In this document: one piece after another, positions 53,272-61,819 of the stretch
Layout: each line of letters starts with the position of its first letter
Position numbering within the stretch: the stretch's first letter is position 1
From: G963668605 sp963668605
GTDB lineage: Bacteria > Acidobacteriota > Terriglobia > Bryobacterales > Bryobacteraceae
Length of the DNA stretch: 64,000 nucleotides
Assembly: GCA_963668605.1 (NCBI GenBank)
Contig: OY764903.1
Location: 2,542,001 to 2,606,000, forward strand
Reading direction: 5' to 3'
The notes under the pieces: generated by a model
What the model was told of the DNA's origin: nothing
The model's input: only the letters and a program-made list of their open reading frames with translations
The model's database searches: none
Made by a program: the position numbers and the translations under genes

Positions 53272-53447
53272 CGAGAGGCACCGTAACTTTTTTCAGCCTA
53301 CTCGAAGGCGGTTGGATCTCCAGAACAGGACGGTGGTCTTTTGTTTTCATCATCGCGTCTGTCGGATTTTCTCTCCCCGTCGTGAAAGTGCGCTGTAGTG
53401 TAGACCAACCCACTTGAAAACGCGCCCCAGATCCGTAGGATTGCTGT

Positions 53448-55172
53448 ATGTACCTGCGGCGTTGCTACCGGCGCAAAGATGGCAAGCGGCACGCCTATTG
53501 GGCGCTGGTGGAGAGTTACCGCACGGCGCGCGGGCCGCGGCAGCGCGTGGTGGCCTACCTCGGCGAACTCGACGAGCGCGGCCGGCTCGGTGTTCGGCAG
53601 TGCGCCCGGGGCCGGAGCCCGACCTGGCAGACCGAGCTGTTTCAGGAGGCCGTCCCCGAGTATGTCGAAGTGGACCTGAAAGGGGTGCGGGTCGAGCGCA
53701 GCCGTCAGTTCGGCGGCTGTTGGCTGGGCCTGACGCTGCTGCGCGCGTTGGGGCTGCAGGAACTTCTGGAAGGGCTGCTGCCGGCGGGTCGCGAGGACGT
53801 GCCATGGGCGGTGATGACGCTGGTGTTGGTGCTGGGCCGGCTGCTGGACTGCTCCAGCGAGTTGCACTTGGCCGAGCACGGTTATGAGGCCAGTGCGTTG
53901 GCCGAGTTGCTCGGCGTGCCAGCGGCGAAGGTCAACGATGACCGGCTCTATCGCGCGCTGGACCAGTTGCTGCCGCACAAGCAGGCGCTCGAGAAACACC
54001 TCAAGCAGCGCTTGGGCGAACTGTTCCAACTCGACTACGACCTGCTCTTGTACGACGTGACCAGTACGTACTTCGAAGGCGAAGCGGCGGGCAACCCGCA
54101 AGCACAACGCGGCTACTCGCGCGATCACAGGCCGGACTGTAAGCAAGTCAACATTGCGCTGGTGGTGAGCCGCGGCGGCATGCCGTTGGGTTATGAAATA
54201 TTCGCGGGCAATCGCAGCGACGTGACCACGGTGGAAGAGATCGTCGAAGCGATGGAGCGGCAGTATGGCAAGGCCAACCGGATTTGGGTGATGGATCGCG
54301 GGATGGTCTCGGCCGACAACGTGGAGTTTCTCAAGCAAGGCGGACGGCGTTACATTCTGGGCACGGCCAAAGGTATGCTGCGCAAGTTCGAGCAGCAGTT
54401 GCTGGCCAGCGATTGGCGCGAGGTGCACGAAGGCCTGGAAGTAAAGCTATGCCCGGCGCCGGACGGCGACGAACTGTTCATCCTTTGCCGCAGCGCGCAA
54501 CGCCGGTTGAAAGAACAGGCCATGCATGAGCGCTTCGAACGCCGCATCGAGCAGAAGCTGGAAACGCTGGTGGAGAGTTGCCGGAAGCGTAAGCAGAATC
54601 CGCTTGTGGTGGCACAACGGGTCGGCAAGTTGCTGGGACGCAACACGCGCGCCGCCGGGTTGTTTCAGGTCGAGATCGCGCCGGACGCTCAAGGACGCGC
54701 CTGTCTGCAGTGGAGTAAGCGCAGCGACTGGCGCGACTGGGCACGCTTGAGTGAGGGCTGCTACTTGCTGCGCAGCAACGTGACGGACTGGACGGGCGAA
54801 GAGCTTTGGCGCGCGTACATTCAATTGACGGAGGCCGAGGCGGCGTTTCGCCTGCACAAGAGCGACCTGGTGATGCGGCCCATCTGGCACCAGAAAGAGC
54901 ATCGCGTGCAGGCGCACATCCTGGTCTGCTTTCTCGCCTATGTGCTGTGGAAGACGATGGGGCGGCTCTGTCACCAAGCGGGGCTGGGAGACGAAGCGCG
55001 GAAGGTGTTCGCCGAGCTTCAGCAAATCTCGCTGGTTGACGTTGTGCTGCCGACGCGCACGGGTATCGCACTCCGCAAGCACTGTGTCAGCCGTCCTACT
55101 GAACACCAGGCGATTCTCCTGCAGCGGCTCGGCCTGAAACTCCCCACCAGCCTCGAAATCGCGGACTTGTAG
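53448..55172 (+). CDS. IS1634-family DDE transposase
   Basis: A 574-residue transposase of the IS4/IS1634 group. It has an N-terminal DNA-binding region (MYLRRCYRRKDGKRHAYWAL, then RGPRQRVVAYLGELDE) and a DDE core: D in LLYDVTSTYFEG, D in VMDRGMVSADN, and E in IQLTEAEAAFRLHKSDL. The reading frame is full length with no internal stops. It is flanked by the IS inverted repeats. Confidence 0.9.
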   Translation: MYLRRCYRRKDGKRHAYWALVESYRTARGPRQRVVAYLGELDERGRLGVRQCARGRSPTWQTELFQEAVPEYVEVDLKGVRVERSRQFGGCWLGLTLLRALGLQELLEGLLPAGREDVPWAVMTLVLVLGRLLDCSSELHLAEHGYEASALAELLGVPAAKVNDDRLYRALDQLLPHKQALEKHLKQRLGELFQLDYDLLLYDVTSTYFEGEAAGNPQAQRGYSRDHRPDCKQVNIALVVSRGGMPLGYEIFAGNRSDVTTVEEIVEAMERQYGKANRIWVMDRGMVSADNVEFLKQGGRRYILGTAKGMLRKFEQQLLASDWREVHEGLEVKLCPAPDGDELFILCRSAQRRLKEQAMHERFERRIEQKLETLVESCRKRKQNPLVVAQRVGKLLGRNTRAAGLFQVEIAPDAQGRACLQWSKRSDWRDWARLSEGCYLLRSNVTDWTGEELWRAYIQLTEAEAAFRLHKSDLVMRPIWHQKEHRVQAHILVCFLAYVLWKTMGRLCHQAGLGDEARKVFAELQQISLVDVVLPTRTGIALRKHCVSRPTEHQAILLQRLGLKLPTSLEIADL

Positions 55173-55219
55173 TGTAGACTTCGCCGCCTCCGCGTTGCAG
55201 GGAAAGGACTTTCCTGCGC

Positions 55220-55238
55220 AACTGCGGAAGTTGGGCTA
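55220..55238 (-). repeat. Right terminal inverted repeat of the IS
   Basis: The reverse complement matches the left repeat at 53253-53271 at 18 of 19 positions. Its last base is also the first base of the adjoining family-1 REP repeat. Confidence 0.8.
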
Positions 55239-55268
55239 ACGGTGCCGGGAGCGCGAGTGACCGGAGGC
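55238..55268 (-). repeat. Single REP-like repeat (family 1), abutting the IS
   Basis: AACGGTGCCGGGAGCG followed after five bases by GACCGGAGGC, a good match to the family-1 consensus with a few changes in the middle. Only one half is present; no matching half is visible on the left side of the IS. Confidence 0.75.
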
Positions 55269-55302
55269 ATCAGTCCAGTTTCGTTATTAAATTGGCTGGC
55301 AA

Positions 55303-56076
55303 CTAGCCGCGTGGAAGAAAGCGGCGAATGCCGTGGTCATACAGGCCCGCGCCGATAATGCCGCCGACTAGCGGAGCGACGATCGGCACCAGGAACTCAG
55401 CCGAACCGTTCGTGAGCCCATTGTTCCGGAAGCCAGCAAGCATCGCAAACACGCGCGGCCCGAAATCGCGCGCCGGGTTGATGGCGTAGCCGTGCAGCGC
55501 GCCGAACGAAATCCCGATGGCCACCACCACAAGTCCGACCAGCAGCGGACCCAGATTGCCTGCCACCGGTTGATTGCGCTCGTCGCCGAGCGCGAAGATC
55601 AGCAGCAGCAATAGCGCCGTGCCGATCACCTGATCGAGAAAGCCCGCCTCCGGCGCATTCGGAAAGGCCGGAAACGTGGTGAAGATTCCGCACGTACGTT
55701 CCAACAGCGGGTCCGCTTTTTGAAAAGCCGGGCGGTAGTTCCAGAAGACAATCGCCGCTCCGCAGAAGGCGCCGGCGGTCTGCGCAAACGCGTAGGGCAG
55801 CACTTTCTTCCAGGCGAATCCACGGAACAGCGCGAGGCTCAGCGTGACGGCCGGATTCAGGTGCGCACCGCTGACCTTGCCCGCCAGATAAACCCCCATC
55901 GTGACGCCGAGGCCCCAGCCGAACGTGATGTTGGTGTATCCCCCGTTGACCACCTCGCCAGGCACGCCGCTGCCGAACAGCACAACCATCGCGACCACGC
56001 CGCAGCCGAACATCACTAACACCATGGTGCCGATGAATTCGGCGATGAGTTCACCGACAAGGGGTGGATTCTTCAT
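55303..56076 (-). CDS. glpF: Aquaglyceroporin (MIP family), GlpF-like
   Basis: A 257-residue channel with six transmembrane helices and two half-helices bearing the NPA boxes: SGAHLNPAVTLSL (about 67-79) and GYAINPARDFGPR (about 200-212). The Asp in the second box (NPARD) marks the glycerol-conducting aquaglyceroporins. It lets glycerol and small polyols cross the inner membrane. No glycerol kinase is nearby. The start overlaps the HIT gene stop by 4 bp (ATGA), so the two are translationally coupled. Confidence 0.92.
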   Translation of the reverse strand: MKNPPLVGELIAEFIGTMVLVMFGCGVVAMVVLFGSGVPGEVVNGGYTNITFGWGLGVTMGVYLAGKVSGAHLNPAVTLSLALFRGFAWKKVLPYAFAQTAGAFCGAAIVFWNYRPAFQKADPLLERTCGIFTTFPAFPNAPEAGFLDQVIGTALLLLLIFALGDERNQPVAGNLGPLLVGLVVVAIGISFGALHGYAINPARDFGPRVFAMLAGFRNNGLTNGSAEFLVPIVAPLVGGIIGAGLYDHGIRRFLPRG

Positions 56077-56558
56077 GACCCGCTAAACGCTCCGCGCAGT
56101 TTTTCGTAAGTGATCGACAGATCTTCCGGAATCACGCGAGTCTCGCCGGTCGTCGTCATAAAGTTGGAATCGCCCGGCCAGCGCGGCAGCACGTGCATGT
56201 GGATGTGTCCGGCGATGCCCGCACCCGCGCATTCGCCAATGTTCATTCCGAGGTTCATGCCCTGCGGGCGGTATACCGCGCTCAGATGCTTGCTCGCGAT
56301 GCGCGCCAGACTCATCATTTCGACGACGGCTTCTTCGGGAGCTTCCTCGAGCGTCGCCACGTGGGCATACGGCGCAATCATCATGTGGCCGCTTGTGTAA
56401 GGAAACAGGTTGAGCAGAACGAGATTATACTCGCCGCGAAACAGAACAAAATTTTCCTCGTCGTTCCGCTCCGCCGATTTGACACAGAAGATGCAGCCCG
56501 TGGGCGCTTCGTTCCGGCTGACGTAGGCGTACCGCCACGGGCTCCAAAGATAATCCAT
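56073..56558 (-). CDS. HIT-family nucleotide hydrolase/transferase
   Basis: A 161-residue HIT protein with the active-site motif GHIHMHVLPRW (HxHxH) near residue 133 and an N-terminal CIFC motif (TGCIFCVKSAERN), as in the GalT-related/zinc-binding HIT branch. These cleave nucleoside polyphosphates or dinucleotides such as AppppA or AMP-lysine. It is upstream of glpF with a 4-bp overlap, and lies 18 bp after the HU gene. Confidence 0.9.
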   Translation of the reverse strand: MDYLWSPWRYAYVSRNEAPTGCIFCVKSAERNDEENFVLFRGEYNLVLLNLFPYTSGHMMIAPYAHVATLEEAPEEAVVEMMSLARIASKHLSAVYRPQGMNLGMNIGECAGAGIAGHIHMHVLPRWPGDSNFMTTTGETRVIPEDLSITYEKLRGAFSGS

Positions 56559-56576
56559 AGATCGCCGCGCGTCCTG

Positions 56577-56918
56577 CTAGAAAGCCGGCGGAACGTCGGG
56601 GGCCGGAGGGATCGCGGCCGCGGCAGCGGTCACCGCGGCTCCGGAAGCGTTCACGAGATCCTTGAGTTCCTTGCTGGGCTTAAAGAACGGGATGCGCTTG
56701 GGTGGCACCTCAACGCGCGCTCCGGTCTTAGGATTACGTCCGATGCGCGGTTGCCTCTGGCGTGTCCGGAAACTCCCGAAGCCGCGAATCTCGATTTTGT
56801 CGCCCGAGCGAAGAGAACGGACGACACTAGCGAAGATCGCTTCGACGATTACCTCCGAGTCCTTGCGCGTCATCTCTACAACTCTCGATACTTCCTCAAT
56901 CAGATCCGCTTTCGTCAT
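56577..56918 (-). CDS. HU/IHF-family DNA-binding protein
   Basis: A 113-residue histone-like protein. It starts MTKADLIEEVSRVVEMTRKD and has the DNA-intercalating arm motif IGRNPKTGARVEVPPKRIPFF and the GDKIEIRGFGSF core. IHF-beta-like proteins often sit next to rpsA, as in E. coli where ihfB follows rpsA, and that order is seen here. The tail is Ala/Pro-rich (AAVTAAAAAIPPAPDVPPAF), longer than the usual 90-94 residues. The ATG at 56918 is preferred over the longer upstream reading, which enters rpsA antisense-like sequence. Confidence 0.9.
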   Translation of the reverse strand: MTKADLIEEVSRVVEMTRKDSEVIVEAIFASVVRSLRSGDKIEIRGFGSFRTRQRQPRIGRNPKTGARVEVPPKRIPFFKPSKELKDLVNASGAAVTAAAAAIPPAPDVPPAF

Positions 56919-56965
56919 CCTGTTCTGTTCTCCTTCGATACTGGTCTTGCGGGCCCGGAAGCGCG

Positions 56966-58693
56966 CTATCTTCCCTCGCCCTGCTCTTTCAAATTGATCG
57001 CCTCTTCGATGGTCATCGTCGCGGCTGCGGCTTGACGCTGGTAATCTTCCAGCCGGACCCGCTCCTCGTCGTCGGCGACGGCGCGGATGCTCAAGCCGAT
57101 CTTCTTGTCGGGCTCGTTCATCTTGATGATTTTGAAGTCGAACTCTTCGTTCAACGGGAGTGGAGATTCCTCCTTGCCCTTCTCCGGCGCGGCGGGAATT
57201 TCGGAATTGTGGCACAGCCCTTCGACGCCCGGCGCGAGTTCGATAAAGCAACCGAAACCTGCGGTGCGGCAGACGCGGCCTCGCACGATGTCACCCACCT
57301 GATGCGCCCGGAAAAAAGTCTCCCACGCATCGGGCTGAAGTTGTTTGACGCCGAGCGAGAGACGGCGGTTGGGCGCGTCGATGCCGAGAATCGCGGCTTG
57401 CACGAGTTGCCCCTTCTTGAGCAATTCCGACGGATGCTTGACGCGCTTGGTCCACGAGAGATCGGAAACGTGCACCAGTCCGTCCACGCCCTCTTCAATT
57501 TCGATGAACGCGCCGAAGTCCGTGAGCTTGCGTACGCGGCCCTCCACTACCGAGCCGATGCTGTAACGCTCGCCCACCGTGGTCCACGGATCGGCTTCGA
57601 GCTGCTTGATGCCAAGCGAAACGCGGCGCTCGTTCGGCCGGACTTCGAGCACCACAGCTTCCACCTGATCACCGGCCTTGACAACCTTGCTGGGGTGTTT
57701 CATGCGCCGCGACCAGGTCATTTCGGAAACGTGGATCAGCCCTTCGACGCCAGCCTCCAGTTCCACGAAAGCGCCGTAGTCGGTAACGCTGACGACCCGC
57801 CCGATCACGCGCGCTTCCGGCGGATAGCGTTCGGCCACATCGAGCCACGGATCGGGATTGATCTGTTTCAGCCCGAGCGAGATGCGTTCCTTCTCGCGAT
57901 CAAATTTCAGTACTTTTACCGAGATCTCCTGGTTCACTTCCAGAATCTCGGAAGGGTGAGCCACACGGCCGTACGACATGTCGCTGACATGCAGTAGGCC
58001 GTCGATGCCACCGAGATCGATGAACGCGCCATAATCCGTCAGGTTCTTGACGATGCCGGAAACGATGGCGCCCTCTTCGATGTGTTCCAGCGCGCCGCTC
58101 TTACGGGCCGTGAGATCTTCTTCGAGCGCGGCGCGCCGCGAAACCACGACATTGCCGCGCCGGCGATTGAGTTTGACAATCTTCACCGGGATGTCCTGCC
58201 CGATGAAGGAATCCAGACTCGGGATCCGGCCCACATCCACTTGGGAGCCCGGCATGAACGCTTTGACCCCGACATCGACGGCAAGCCCGCCTTTGATGCG
58301 TCCGGTCACATGGCCCGAAACCATCAGTCCTTCGCGGAATGCCTGCTCGAGATTGTCCCAGGCGCGCAGCCGCGCAGCCTTGCTGTGCGACAGCAGGACG
58401 TAGCCCTCCGGCTGCGGTCCCGAGTGGTCAAACATCACGTCGACACTATCGCCGGGCTGAACGCTGACGCTGCCATCGGGAGCCTGGAACTGATCGAGCG
58501 GGACCAGGCCTTCCGACTTATACCCGATGTCGACGATGACGTCTTTGTCCGTGATCTTGAGAACGTGCCCTGTCAGCACTTCGCCTTCGACCGGCGGCGC
58601 AAAATGGGTCAGGTCCTCGAGGAGCTGTTCGTACTCGGACTCGCCAGGCTGAATCGAGGGATCGATCTGTTCGTCTTCTGGTCTGCCCGCCAT
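56966..58693 (-). CDS. rpsA: 30S ribosomal protein S1
   Basis: A 575-residue S1 protein with six S1 (OB-fold) domains: TGHVLKITDKDVIVDIGYKS, SGHVTGRIKGGLAVDVGVKA, SGIVKNLTDYGAFIDLGG, GRVVSVTDYGAFVELEAGVE, GRVRKLTDFGAFIEIEEGVD and GRVCRTAGFGCFIELAPGVE. The last domain is more divergent. S1 helps mRNA with weak Shine-Dalgarno sequences to bind the 30S subunit. The ATG at 58693 has AAAGG/GGAG upstream. The HU-family gene lies about 48 bp downstream in the same direction. Confidence 0.96.
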   Translation of the reverse strand: MAGRPEDEQIDPSIQPGESEYEQLLEDLTHFAPPVEGEVLTGHVLKITDKDVIVDIGYKSEGLVPLDQFQAPDGSVSVQPGDSVDVMFDHSGPQPEGYVLLSHSKAARLRAWDNLEQAFREGLMVSGHVTGRIKGGLAVDVGVKAFMPGSQVDVGRIPSLDSFIGQDIPVKIVKLNRRRGNVVVSRRAALEEDLTARKSGALEHIEEGAIVSGIVKNLTDYGAFIDLGGIDGLLHVSDMSYGRVAHPSEILEVNQEISVKVLKFDREKERISLGLKQINPDPWLDVAERYPPEARVIGRVVSVTDYGAFVELEAGVEGLIHVSEMTWSRRMKHPSKVVKAGDQVEAVVLEVRPNERRVSLGIKQLEADPWTTVGERYSIGSVVEGRVRKLTDFGAFIEIEEGVDGLVHVSDLSWTKRVKHPSELLKKGQLVQAAILGIDAPNRRLSLGVKQLQPDAWETFFRAHQVGDIVRGRVCRTAGFGCFIELAPGVEGLCHNSEIPAAPEKGKEESPLPLNEEFDFKIIKMNEPDKKIGLSIRAVADDEERVRLEDYQRQAAAATMTIEEAINLKEQGEGR

Positions 58694-58805
58694 AACCTTT
58701 CTCCGCGCCAACGCCACATCAACGAATGAGAGCGTACAATTCGGGTGCCCCTTCTCCAGTGGCCCCTCCGTCGTACACAAACCGTTGAAAGATCAGTACT
58801 TCAGA

Positions 58806-58834
58806 AATATAGCGGACCTAGGGGATGATGTCAA
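58806..58834 (-). promoter_or_regulatory. Strong sigma-70-type promoter of rpsA
   Basis: On the minus strand TTGACA (58834-58829) and TATATT (58811-58806) are separated by 17 bp, an ideal spacing; the -35 is a perfect match and the -10 matches 5 of 6. The transcript would start about 105 nt before the rpsA ATG. Two AT-rich runs between it and the gene hold no ORF. Confidence 0.65.
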
Positions 58835-58936
58835 CCACGCCCCGCGCCGCCTCGCGCGGTTTGTTGGCCGTACTGGAGTAAAGTGTGCGGGTGGAGTGGC
58901 CGCCCGCCGTGATTCTGACATAGACTAGAGCTGTGA

Positions 58937-60736
58937 ATGGACCCGCCATTCGGGAGCGCATCTAAATTGCTGAATAGACGCATGTTTTTGAGAGACGCCG
59001 GTGCAGGCGCGGCCGCGCTGGCGTCGATTGGCGAGGCATCGGTTGGCGAGAGCTCGAGGGTAGCCGCAGCCGCGGGCGAGAGCCCGTTTGGCGTGTGGTG
59101 CGCCGCCGGTTCTGATGTCGCGGCGCTCAAGAAACAGGCTCCATGGGTCAAAGGCGTTTTCGCAACGATGAAATGGTCCGATCTCGAACCCGGGAACAAT
59201 CAGTTCAACTGGCAATGGTTCGAGTCGACGCTGGCCGGTTACGCGGACGCGGGAATGAATATTCTGCTGATGGTCTGGGTGGGTCCACATGCACCCGAAT
59301 GGCTTTTTTCGGCAGGAGTGCCGTTGGTGACGACAACCCCGACGCTCAATCCGCGCGGCGATCCGCACTTCACGAAATTTCCGTTTTATCTCGATGCGAA
59401 TTACAAGCGTTTCTACCACCGCATGATTCGAGAGGTTGCGGCGCACATCGACAAGTTGCCGCCCGCGGTGCGCGCGAAGATCATTTGCATCCAAACCGCG
59501 GAAGGCTGCACCGGCGACGAAGGCGGGTATAAAGGGCGGCCGCTCGAGGCGCGTTTCGAACTGCCCGAAGATCGCTGGAACGCATTCAAATTTGAAACCT
59601 GGAAGCTGTTCGACGAGTTGTACCGCAACAAGCAACCGCGCATCGGCCTCCTGACCAACTCGGGCAACCAGGGACAGTACGACGAATGGCTGCGGCTCAA
59701 TATGCCGCACTGGTGGCGCAAAGCCGGAAATCCCGGCCACGGCTACCAGTTGAATAACGAGAAGGACATGATGGCCTTCTTCGATCCGCTGATAAATCAT
59801 CCCGAAAACGGTACGCTGATCCGCGCCCGCTCGGAGATGGATGAGATGTTCAAGGGCTGGTTCCAGGAAGCGCCGGGTTGGAACGCATACTGGCTTAACC
59901 TTTGGGGACTGCACTTCGGCTTGGATATCTTTGTGCACGGACACGCGGCGGTCCGTGATCCGGCCTACCGCGAAGGCTACCAATTCTTCAGCCAGTATGC
60001 CGGCTATAAGGACGCGGCGACCAGTCCCGGCGCTTGGTGCGCTATGCGCGATGGCCTCGATGCAGCCGATTTCAAGCGTTTCCCGGCCGCGGCATTCGGT
60101 CCGGGCAAATTGAGAGGTACGGCGCAGGAACAGGCAGATGGCCTGCAACGCACACTGCGGATCGCAAAGGCGTTCGAGCGCTACGGCGCCTTGCAGGGCG
60201 ATCCGGAAAAAGGCATGGCGCTGATCATGCAGAATCGCAGCGCCAAGCGCATGAACGATGTAGCTTGGAACATCGAATCGGGCAACTACGAGCGCTACCT
60301 GAAACAATATGACCCCAATGGAACCAGCCAGGGCCATTGGCGCGTGGGTCCGAAGGATCAGCCCTACGGACGGTTCGCGCGCGGCTTCGATGCCGCAAAC
60401 GGAAAGAATGCCATGTACTTCGACGTGGCCAAGCGCTATTTCGGCGGCGGGCCCTTGAAGGGCGCCCATCCGGTGGAAGTTCGCGTCATTTACTTCGATG
60501 CCGGCCGCGGTTCCTGGGCGCTGCAATACGACGCCGTCGGAAGCCCGGAGAAGACTGCGTTGCGCGTTGAGAATCGCGGCACACAGCGTTGGAAAGAGGT
60601 CCGCACGACTTTGCCCGACGCCTTTTTCGGCGACCGCTGCCCGCACGGCACGGATCTGATGCTCGTGAATACTTCGAAGGAAAATACGATCTTCCATCGG
60701 ATCGAGCTCTTGCGGCAACCGGCGGCCGGCGTTTAA
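58937..60736 (+). CDS. Tat-exported TIM-barrel glycoside-hydrolase-like protein
   Basis: A 599-residue protein. The leader has a twin-arginine motif NRRMFLRDAG near residue 13. The body from about 50 looks like a clan-A glycosidase barrel (GH42/GH5-like): WVKGVFATMKWSDLEPGNNQ, FESTLAGYADAGMNILLMVW, then APEWLFSAGV. C-terminal residues (about 500-590) look like a beta domain (VEVRVIYFDAGRGSWALQYD). Catalytic Glu pairs cannot be fixed by eye. It is followed 47 bp later by a second Tat-leader gene, so the two probably act together on carbohydrate. Confidence 0.7.
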   Translation: MDPPFGSASKLLNRRMFLRDAGAGAAALASIGEASVGESSRVAAAAGESPFGVWCAAGSDVAALKKQAPWVKGVFATMKWSDLEPGNNQFNWQWFESTLAGYADAGMNILLMVWVGPHAPEWLFSAGVPLVTTTPTLNPRGDPHFTKFPFYLDANYKRFYHRMIREVAAHIDKLPPAVRAKIICIQTAEGCTGDEGGYKGRPLEARFELPEDRWNAFKFETWKLFDELYRNKQPRIGLLTNSGNQGQYDEWLRLNMPHWWRKAGNPGHGYQLNNEKDMMAFFDPLINHPENGTLIRARSEMDEMFKGWFQEAPGWNAYWLNLWGLHFGLDIFVHGHAAVRDPAYREGYQFFSQYAGYKDAATSPGAWCAMRDGLDAADFKRFPAAAFGPGKLRGTAQEQADGLQRTLRIAKAFERYGALQGDPEKGMALIMQNRSAKRMNDVAWNIESGNYERYLKQYDPNGTSQGHWRVGPKDQPYGRFARGFDAANGKNAMYFDVAKRYFGGGPLKGAHPVEVRVIYFDAGRGSWALQYDAVGSPEKTALRVENRGTQRWKEVRTTLPDAFFGDRCPHGTDLMLVNTSKENTIFHRIELLRQPAAGV

Positions 60737-60783
60737 CCCCGCGCTTTTGAGTTGCTCTCAATCTGTGTTATCGTTGCCTCATT

Positions 60784-61635
60784 ATGACGTTTAGCAATTC
60801 CCTATCCCGCCGTTCGTTTCTTGGCGCCGCGGCGGCCGCGCCGCTGCTGGCCGCCGCGCCGCAGGGCAAGAAGCGCATCCCTATCGGCCTCGAACTTTAC
60901 TCGGTCCGCGATCTGATGAAGACCGACGTTATGGGCACAGTGCGCGCCGTCGCCAAATTGGGCTACGATGGCGTCGAGTTCTACGCGCCGTACTTTGACT
61001 GGACTCCAGCTTACGCCAAAGACGTCCGCAAGTTGCTCGATGATCTCGGCATGCGCTGCTTCTCGACGCACAACCAGAACAAGGTGTTCGGACCGGAGAA
61101 TATCGAAAAGGCGATCGAACTCAACAATATCATCGGGAGCAAGTTCGTCGTCATGGCCAGCGCCGGCAAGGTGGAGGGTCTCGATGGATGGAAAAAAATA
61201 GCGGACATGCTGAATGCGGGCGCCGCGAAGATGAAGCCCGCGGGTCTGCGCGTCGGCTACCACAATCACGCGACCGAGTTCACGCCGATCGAAGGACGCC
61301 GCCCGATCGAAATCGTGGCCGAAAACACGACGAAGAACATAATGCTCCAACTCGACATCGGTACCTGTGTCAGCGTCAAAGCCGATCCGGTCGCCTGGAT
61401 CAAAAAGAATCCGGGCCGTATCAACTGCGTACACTGCAAGGACTGGTCGCCGGATCCCGCCAAGGGCTACAAAGTCCTGCTCGGCGAAGGCGCAGGACCG
61501 TGGAAGCAAGTCTTCGAAGCCGCCGAAAAGTCGGGCGGCGTCGAATACTACCTCATCGAACAGGAAGGCAGCGTGTATCCGTCGATGGAAACCGCAGAAC
61601 GCTGTTTGGCCCTATATAAGAAGATGCGCGCCTAG
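60784..61635 (+). CDS. Tat-exported sugar phosphate isomerase/epimerase (xylose isomerase-like TIM barrel)
   Basis: A 283-residue protein with a twin-arginine leader (MTFSNSLSRRSFLGAAAAAP) and the AP-endonuclease-2/xylose-isomerase-like barrel: KRIPIGLELYSVRDLMKTDV, KLGYDGVEFYAPY, YHNHATEFTPIEGRRP, LDIGTCVSVKADP, HCKDWSPD, EQEGSVYPSMETAERCL. The conserved His and Glu residues of the metal site are visible. Bacterial members with Tat leaders act on sugars or inositol-type compounds outside the cytoplasm; the substrate is unknown. Confidence 0.82.
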   Translation: MTFSNSLSRRSFLGAAAAAPLLAAAPQGKKRIPIGLELYSVRDLMKTDVMGTVRAVAKLGYDGVEFYAPYFDWTPAYAKDVRKLLDDLGMRCFSTHNQNKVFGPENIEKAIELNNIIGSKFVVMASAGKVEGLDGWKKIADMLNAGAAKMKPAGLRVGYHNHATEFTPIEGRRPIEIVAENTTKNIMLQLDIGTCVSVKADPVAWIKKNPGRINCVHCKDWSPDPAKGYKVLLGEGAGPWKQVFEAAEKSGGVEYYLIEQEGSVYPSMETAERCLALYKKMRA

Positions 61636-61642
61636 TGCTGTG

Positions 61643-61798
61643 ACCGAATGATGATGTTGCTTTCATGTGGGGCAGGATGGAATCCTGCGGCGGGTTGGCA
61701 ACCCGCCTGGAGCGCCGGTTGCCAACCGGCGCGCAGCTTGACAGGCTGCCCCACGAAAGAACACATTCTCGCAGCCGCAGACCTAGTTAACTCAACGC
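61643..61798. repeat. Cloverleaf-type intergenic repeat (family 2), copy 2
   Basis: The more regular copy of the element at 47305-47455. Core 61667-61754 has an outer stem GTGGGGCA/TGCCCCAC (61667-61674, 61747-61754), arm 1 CAGGAT-GGA-ATCCTG (61673-61687), arm 2 GGCGGGTTGGCAACCCGCC (61689-61707) and arm 3 GCGCCGGTTGCCAACCGGCGC (61712-61732). Arms 2 and 3 have stem-loop cores GGTTGGCAACC and GGTTGCCAACC, which are reverse complements of each other. It fills the gap between the epimerase and methyltransferase genes; no promoter-like hexamers are clear. Confidence 0.85.
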
Positions 61799-61819
61799 CC
61801 ACTAACAACGGATAACGAA

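Larger units (their letters stand above)
53253..55238 (+). mobile_element. IS1634-like insertion sequence
   Basis: A 1986-bp element with one transposase gene. It is bounded by terminal inverted repeats: 53253-53271 (TAACCCAACTTCCGCAGTT) and 55220-55238, which differ at one of 19 positions. I could not find a clear target duplication. A 12-bp direct repeat (TGTAGTGTAGAC at 53394-53405 and 55168-55179) lies inside each end. The right end touches a family-1 REP repeat (55238-55268). The transposase frame is intact, so the element may still be mobile. Confidence 0.82.

Noticed and set aside
58925..60718. 597-codon open frame antisense to the Tat-exported TIM-barrel protein
   Set aside because: The plus-strand gene has a Tat leader and barrel motifs; the antisense product has no recognisable domain or good start.
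61667..61754. tRNA gene suggested by the cloverleaf shape
   Set aside because: It lacks the TTC/GTTC T-loop, D-loop GG and anticodon-arm spacing of a tRNA, and arm sequences are perfect palindromes. Treated as a repeat instead.
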